Source of the DNA: Acanthosepion esculentum
Taxonomy: Eukaryota; Mollusca; Cephalopoda; Sepiida; Sepiidae
DNA length: 64,000 nt
Assembly (NCBI GenBank): GCA_964036315.1
Contig: OZ038492.1
Span: forward strand, 33,139,738 to 33,203,737
Reading direction: 5' to 3'
In this document: positions 53,001 to 62,000 of the stretch, piece after piece
Numbering within the stretch: the first letter of the stretch is position 1
Layout of the letters: every line of letters begins with the position of its first letter
The notes under the pieces: model-generated
The model's database searches: none
The model's input: only the letters and a program-made list of their open reading frames with translations
Told to the model about the DNA's origin: nothing
Translations under genes and position numbers: made by a program

Positions 53001-56000
53001 TCAATGATTGACAGTGCTGTCTCCTCTTCTTCCATCAGGAAGCAAGAAAACACTTCTAAACTCTGGAGACTGCATGACAGAGGTAAATCCTGTGCCTTGG
53101 GTCGGTAACGAAGTACAGCTGTACACTGAAATAGGAAAAAAAAAATCCAATATTGTTTAAGTCACGAATATTCAGATGAGATTTAATGAGATTTGGAGTA
53201 AGAGTAACATTTTTGCTGCTAATCATATGCCAAATCTTTCAAAGAACTTTGAACCTAACTTCATTTTTATTAGTTTCAGAATGATATTTGTTTTAAAAGC
53301 TTATAGGGTAATTGTTCAACACTACAGTTGCATGCAACTAGGAAGATTTATCAAATTTCACCAGTGCAAAACAGTGTTATATAGTCTATTAGTCGCATGA
53401 GGAGGTGTTGAAAAGTTCTTGGCCCAATTTACTTTTCAATATCTGAAAAAAATAACCAAACATCAGAATTTTATTTTGTTTTTATTTTTTGAAAGAGTGT
53501 TTTCATCAAGTCGAGAACTTTACAGCACCCCCTAATAGTAAAAAATATCAAAACTGAAAATGTATGTCCAAATAAAATTCTGAAGAGTTAAAAATGTTTG
53601 GGTTAAAGATTTTAGCTCAGTTTTTTAATTTAAGATTACTATATTCAATTTTAAGTGAATAGATAGAAAGCATTTTTGAATTGCTATAACACAGTTGCAT
53701 CATCTGAGAGGTATTTATGATTTTATTTTTAATAAAAACTCAAAATCAAGAAATTAAAATAAATACAGATAAAGAGAATTGCATAAAGGAATTGAAATGT
53801 ATTTTAAATATCCAAGTACAAATACATGCACTTATTTTAAATGATTTTGTATGCCCAAAATTTGTCTCTGATCTATGGATAGTTACTTATGCAATGTAAT
53901 CTGTGCACTTATTGACCTACCTTCAGTATAGCTGCTTCAGTATCCCATGTTGACATGTCTGCAACAACCACAAACTGTGTGTTTCTCACATTTACCTTTA
54001 ACTCAAATGGTACTTCCACCTAATAAAAGAAGCACAAATATTTATAAACAATGCAACATAACTGCAAGAACCAATACTTAGTTAAAATAATGCAAATAAA
54101 TATAATAATAAAAGTTAAAAATACTTTTTTGTAGTAAAAGTATAAGGTATTATGCGAGATTTAGTACAATTCTGAATTGTAATAAAAATAATTTAAGAAT
54201 CTAACAAAGATTTTCTTGCGTGATAGAAATTTAAAACAATAACTACTTTTTTTGAAGTAGTAAAAGCCAAACATTATAAAAGTTGACTGACAATCAAATT
54301 GCAAACCCCTGAAGGACAAGACTAATTCTGATCAAAGTACAGGGCATGATGAGTAAATTGTCAACATTTTATATTTTTAATTTTGTGTATGCATGTTGTT
54401 TGTTTTTTATTTTGCCGGCTGCACAGTATAGTAGGGTCAGTTGGGAACCATCCTTGAGACGCAATTCACGCCACCAGAAATTTGGAAATAGCATGCTGTA
54501 CTGCTTTGCATTCGTGCCAGACGTTCCAATACGAACATTTCAGAGTGTCTGGATGTCAATCTGAGGACAGTGTGGAGAATTCAGAAAGACTTGAAGGAGT
54601 CTAATGGTGATTACAAACTCACTCTGAGCATTCTGGTGAGAAAAGAACTCCCAAACCTATTGGTGAGGGCCTCAGACTCAACACAGAGGCCTACATCAAG
54701 TGCCTTGAGGAAGTAGTGCAGTTCTGGATCAAGAGGATAGAAGACCCTATATCTGGCAAAAGGATCTGTATGATGATAGGCATGCAAGAGGCCTTTAACA
54801 CCCAAGGAGGATAGACCGTATATCAATGTAGTGTCTGAGTACTGTTGATACATCTCTTATTTTGAAATGTACATGTATTGAATTGTATATTGAATTATTA
54901 CCATTCGTGTCATGTGTCATGAATGCTTGAGTGATCAGATCTCTTTTCAGTTCCCACAGTAAGCTGACATTACTTCCTGTAGTTATTTGCCAAGACTATA
55001 GGACCGAGTCTGTCCTGATATTTAATCCATAACTGGGAGGGGAGAAGATCTGGATTCATACCTTTTCCAAGGGTATTTGCACATAAGTGAATGCAATGAA
55101 CTCAACTGGAATTTGAAATTGGCTCTCTGATTTTTCATTCAGTACAGTTATCACACCACCTGCACACCATCATTTACTATAATACAGCTATATTACTAGT
55201 ACAATTAGTTTTAAGTCCTACTACCATTTTATTAATTTTTCTTATGACACAAAATTTGTGCATAACATTTACATGAAGAATGTACAAAAAAATGATAAAT
55301 TCAACTTCTTTTTAATTTTTATGAATAAAAAAATAGAACTAAATGAAGTTAACCCAATATAGAAAAAAGATTTCAGGATAAATATTCTAATCCAATCTTA
55401 AAACTTGTTTAAATGTATATATTCATTAATGTTTTGAATTTACTATAATTTTAGTATATAACTCCAATGAAGCCAATGAAAATCTAAGCAAAACAACATT
55501 TAAATATTTTTTAGAAATAAAATGAATTAAGAGATATTAAACATTTGGAATGAGCAACTATGTCTCTACACTCAGTAGCAAAAATAAACAAAACTATTAC
55601 AACAGGTTTACACTTTCATAAAAGATGCTCACTTGTTCAATGGCTGGTCGGCGTCTTGTGACTATTCCCTGAGAGATATTCAGGGGACTATGAGGTCGCA
55701 GTAAAGGCACCGAATCTTTGCTAGGCTCATGAGATTTTGTCTCCTCATCTTCTTCATTGACAGAAACTTGGGATTTAGTATCTACAAATAAAATGCATCA
55801 ATTGAAAATACAAATGTTTTCTGCTTTCATTTTTTGTGTGTATTTTATTAATGCTACAAATTCATAGCATACAACTATTGTATACTGATATACAAATGAA
55901 AAATGTCAACTGTAATGTTTTTTTTATGTTCTGTCTAACTTGGGATGCCTGAAATTCATCTCAAAGGAACATTTTAAAAATATAAAGAAAAAGTCCTTTC

Positions 56001-59000
56001 TTTCAGTATTTCATCTACTACTTGTAAAGCTATAATACCACAAGGTTAGAAGTTTCTACTTCATAATTGGCTGCAGCAAAGCCAAGCCTACACTCTGGTA
56101 TACTGGCTAAATCTGATATAACTTACACAGATGAACTTTTATTCTAAAAATTTAACTTTAATAAAATAAAAATAAAAAAATGTTATGGATTGTCACTGCA
56201 ATTTAAAACAAAACACTAGGTTTAAGCCAGCATCTGCATGAAGCTATCAATTGAATTTTATCAATTTCTTTTACTTTCTCTGGTTTGAGAAAATTTGATT
56301 TTACTAAAGATCTTGTCAGTGGAGAGAGTAAAACAGCGAGAAAAATGTTCAAATTGCAACTATGCTTCACTTAGTCAAAAAGTATGTAAAAAAAAAATAC
56401 ATCAAAAGAATGTTTTTTTTTCTCTTGATACTGCTATTACTGCATAGTTCCTCAGCAATTTTTATTGTTCTAAAAAACAATTTTAGAATTAAAAAAAAAA
56501 AAATCAAAACATGAAATTAGATTTTTATTCATTTTTTTTTTATTCTTGAGAATTGCCAACAAAAATATTAAACAGTATTTATTAGATTCTATTTATAAGA
56601 ATAATTTTATATTTACAAAATTATACAAATATGTGAACCAATTGCAATGCAATATTTATTATTTATTGTAAAGAAATAACTCTGAAAACAAGCAAGCAAC
56701 TATAATTTTAAATTTTGAAAAATGGTATTTTTGGGGCATTTCTTTCATTTGTTCTCCTTACATAAATTCACTAAAGTAGATTGAGAAACGAGAAAAAAAA
56801 AGTGTAAATTCTGTTTCTGATGTCCGGGTTTTATTAAAATTCTAAAAATAGCTTTTTAAAATAATAACAATTGCAGAGTGATTATATAATAATAGCAATA
56901 TCAAGAAAAAAAAATCCTTTTAACACACTTTTTTTTTTGTCTTTTTTTGGGACATGTTTATCAAACTTTATGAAAAGATCAAAAAACATGTTAAACAATG
57001 GTTGGAAGTTTTAAATGTAGTGCAAAATCCTGATAAGAGAAAATTTTATTTAACTACTGTATAATCCAGTCACTAAGGTTGATAGATGACGTGCTATTCA
57101 AAAAGAGTAGGGAAGACTTATTGATATCTTAAAGTAGTCTCATTCTGTGTAAACACACTGACTCACAAAAGATACTGCTTATAAAAGGTAGTGGCAAAAG
57201 TTCATACTACATTCAATTTGTATATTATATAAAAATTCCCTGAACTTTTGAGTTGTACTTCATATTATACAAATTTTAGTTGTGTCCAAAAGTTTCCAGT
57301 GAAAACCAGATTCCAAAAAAAGAAAGCTAGGAACATTTGCACACATCCAAAATGTAATTCTGTATTGATAGGCTGTCATCAAAAAGTATTTCTATGGTAC
57401 GAGACTTCCTTTATTGGCACTTTATCCAGTTATAGAAGCACCTACCAGAAAATGGGTCATCAATTGGTGTCGTTAGAAAGTTGTTGACCGCCAGTAACCA
57501 ATCAAAGATACACATGAGGCGCATGTTGTTAAGTAGTACAGTGAAGAGAGTTACTTGACTGGTAAACTGAAAGTAAAGCTCCATTTGGAGCTTACTGGTA
57601 CCGTCTGCCTGTTTTGAAGGCTGGAGGATATTAGAAAACACACTTGGTGCCTTGCCTGTTGACATATCTGCAAGGAAAAAAAGAAAAGAAAATGAGCCAA
57701 AACAAAAATAAAATATATGTGATTATTAGAAAATATTTTTAAAGTTCGATATTTTTAATCTATTGACTTAGTCTTTGAATAGATCTCTCATACATGCACA
57801 TTTATATAGAATTTGTACATGTGTTGTGTATATAAGAGCACTCTATTTCAAATACTTTTAAGAGCTTTTTCATAATCATGAGTTCTATAATTCATTAGGG
57901 TTGTAGAGGCACCACATGTACTGTAACTTTAGCAGCAGTGGTGTGTCTTGGGTAAGATAATCTGATAGAGCCAAACCCTCACCAGGCTGGTTTGAATGCA
58001 GTTTTCCTTTTCCTAGACTGGTTGCCAACCAAGGCTAGAGGGCACAGTCTGTCCTGTTATTTATCTGTACCTGGGGTAGAAGAGAAGAAATGCATTCATA
58101 CCATTTCTCAAGGGTATTTGCACATAAGTGAATGCAATGAACCCAACTAGAATTTGAACTCAGCTCTATGAGTTCCCATTCTGAGCCACTATCCATTACA
58201 CCAACTGCATATATAAGAGTTTTTTTAATAAACATCATAACATTTTCTCATTATTTACCCATTCACAGTTTGTTTCAACTATTTTGAAAATTTCACTGAG
58301 TGAAACAGAATGTTAATGGGTAAATAATTAAAAACATATATTTAGGCACATGGCTAAGTAGTTAGAAGGTTGATGTTCCAAACCAGGGTTGATTTGTAAA
58401 GGAGGTGAATTGTTGATAACAACAGCCTGATACTAGCATGCAGCACTGTTGAGAAGTGTCTGAAAGCCATAGCATGATTTGACCCAAACCTTGTGATTGA
58501 AATTAGGTAGACAAAACTGCTCGCAAGTTATTGATATGTTGTGTTAGCACAAAATCACAAGTCATCATGACCAGTTGTTCAAGCCTACTAGCTTTGTTCA
58601 ACTACTTATTATGCCAGAAACTGTAACTGAGGTCTGCTCAACATAAATGCAGTATAAACCACAGGTTGTCTCTGTGTTGAATGTGCCTGAATAGGAGTAG
58701 GCAACCAGGATTAGCTAACTACACTAGTAGATGAGTATACTCAGAAACAAGCAGCCAGTCAATACATTATACTGGAGAATTAACACTGACTTGAGTAATG
58801 GGTAATTTACAAAATTTAATACAGTTTTTTTTTTTCATGAATATTCCTTCATATAATAAAATGCAAACATTTTTTTTTTTTTTTTTCAACTTTCTTTAAA
58901 AGGTTAGCATTTAATTCAATTGGTAGAATAGAATATCTAAAAATAATTGCAGGCATCAAATAACTAAAAATGCTTATGTTACAATAATATACAAATGCAA

Positions 59001-62000
59001 TTTTTCAATAGATTTCAAGGGAAAAAGAAATATACCTACTTTTGTATCGTGTATCGACAGCACGGATTTCATCTGAAACCAAGTCCACATCTTTTGTGCC
59101 ATTAGATCGAATTTTGACCAAGAGGTTGGAGTGAATGAAATCAAAGCGAGCCAATGGATTGTCTGACCCACTATTTCGGTCAAAAAGTAATTCAACTGTG
59201 ATGTTTCGAAGGTCAATCTCCATCAGCATGTTGGTCCATACTATGTCACTTGGTAAGGGCTGATAAACAATAGAAAAAAAAGATACTAAAATGTACAATC
59301 ATCTATTAGTAAATACTAAAATCAGATTACCACCAGCTTATCAACTATTTAATACTTTTGGTCAAATTATTATAACTATATAGGAATTTGCAGGTTATAT
59401 TAAAGGATAAAATTTTTTTCTTCTATGTGCTGTGTCCCTTCAGGACATGGGCAATCATAGCTCCTCTTATATGGCAGTGGATGCTGGACAATCTCTTCAT
59501 GGATGAAGAGAAAACAGGAAGCAATTGAAATGTGGTTCTACAGAAGGATGCTGAGAAATACTATAAACAGAGCTTATAAGGAACAAAGAAGTCTGAAGAA
59601 AAATAGAAACAAAAAAGACATTTACACACAGAATCAGTAAGAGACAACAGAAATTTATTGGACACAGGAAGGAGGGCTTGAAGAATTTGACACTCACAAG
59701 ACATACTGAAGGCAAATGGAACAGGGGAAAGCAGCAGGCCACCTCCCTGACAAGATTGTGTGAATGGATGGCAGATCATTGAGTGGGAGGCTTGAGAAGA
59801 AATAAGAGGTTGTGGAAGGCCATGGGTTTGAGCAGGTAAGAGAAAAATTATATTCTACAATTTAACCTGCAAATTCTAAAAGTTATAATAACACCACCAC
59901 TATAAGCAAGTGAAGTCAGATCCAATGTAGCAAGAATTTTAAACTAGTGTAACTTGATTTATACACATGTCAGTGTCTAAAATGCCGATTTATTCAAATC
60001 TCAACTGCATTACTCAAAACAAGAGTTCATCAGTTAACAAAAAAAGAATAATGCCAGATTATATAGCATCTTGGCTATGAGGGATGATTACTTTGCAGAG
60101 TTTATGTGGAATCAAAATCTTATCTTTCTTAACTTTCAAGAGGATGCTTCCCAAACGACTACAATCTTAATCTCAAGTTAACTGTTATCTATCCTACAGA
60201 TCTTCATAATCTGCACTTAATTCCTCCTCTTACATTCATACAACTTTATTTAGTAACCCTCTACTTTGAAATGCTCTTGAGCCATGTATTAAATTACCAT
60301 TTACTAATAAAAAAAAATAACTGTCAATCAAATGTAATGATCCAGATAAAGTCAATAAACATAAAAATAACCTACAATAAATATCAAGAGGGACCAATGA
60401 AAATGTTATTGTTAAAAGGAAAATATTTTCATTTTTTGGTTTTTTGTTTAACGCAGAGGTGGTGTTATTATTATAACTTTAATAGGATTTAAAATCAGTA
60501 TATATTTTCTAATTTATCCTGGTTACTATAACTGCTTCTTAACCCTTGTATATTTATCAGTTTGTTCCTTCTTTTTCTTTACTTTCTATAAATTTATCTC
60601 TACACATCTTTGCCTGATTTTACCATTTCTGCCAAATATAACAAACATAAATGGTTAAAAAAAGGTGTGGGGTGCCCTTTAGTCTTACCTCATTCCTGGG
60701 GTCCTTCAAATAGGTCATCACAGGTCTTTGAAATTCAGGAAGCTTCTCACCCAAATTGTGAGCAAGAATTCCCCGAAGCAGTTTGTACTGTTTAAGAGTG
60801 ATGCATGCATGAATTGAGGACAATTTGCCAGTCATGTGAATGTTGGGTGCTGAGTGACTAAGTCTCTGGTCCAAATTACGTTCAACTTGAAGCAGCAGTT
60901 CACACTTATCCCTTAATATCTTGCCAGGCTAGAAACAAAACATTAGAAATTAAATCAAATCCCATTATTTAAATCAATTAACAAAAAAAAAAAAGAAAAA
61001 AAAGAAAAAAGAAAGAGAGGGAGAGAGAGAGAAACAACTGACAAGTAGTTTAAGGTGTTTGTTATTGTTTTGATTGATTTGTTTGATAAGCTTTACAGGT
61101 TACTTAAAACCATAAAACATTACTAGATTATAAGAAATTGGGTAGGGGGGGGTCAATGATTTAAAAGCAAATCAGAGAGAAACTCTGTCCAGGTTAGTTC
61201 TCTTATCTGCACTATTAATTAGCCTCAATATGATCAGATACCCAATGCTAGCCATGCACAATGAAACTAGAGTCTCCAATTTCTTGCAACATTCCAGCCA
61301 TACAAAAATACAAAATGCCAGTTCCAATATTTCGTCTTAACATATTTAGCCAAAAATGTTAATTTTGGGGCAAATTTTATCAAATATAGTAATGTGGTCA
61401 TTATTCTCCACTTACTAATGTTCAGTCATAGAATTATGAAATATATTTACAAAATAGGAATTTTTTTTTTAACTAGTTATTCAGGTTGAATATATCTAAT
61501 AAAATATTATCAGAAGATATTTTCTGCTAAAATGTTACCTTGAAAATTTCAATACAATGAAAAAGCAAATGCTTTAACAAAAGGGGTGGCTGAAAGTTTT
61601 TGCCCAAACAAACTTTACAAAATCTGACCAAATGATCAAACATCAGAATTTCTTCATTTTTTTTTTTTATATCTCTTGATCAGGTCAAGATCTTTTCAGC
61701 ATCCACTTTTAATGTTACAGTCATAATGAAATAAAACAAAAAATGCAATTACCTCTCTCTCCAGGTTATAAATAGGTCCATCAGGTCCACTGCTGGTTTT
61801 GCGGAGCTCGGCTGAGTAGAAGTCCATGTCAGTAAGTGTAACAGACATCACGTCCAGCAGGCAAATATGTGTGGAAGGATCATGCCTGGAAAACGCCATG
61901 CTTTGCTGCACAGACAGCTGGAATGGATTCAACATCTTTTTTTCCTGTGCCAACAATGGTGCACTCAACTTTTTGCAGAGTTTTGTGCCCATGGTGGGTG

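Noticed and set aside
58130..58215. tRNA gene on the minus strand
   Set aside because: The A and B boxes are present but no cloverleaf can be drawn, and the sequence runs into a SINE body.
60610..60795. Plus-strand open frame across exon 3
   Set aside because: It is the antisense shadow of a well-supported VPS13D exon.
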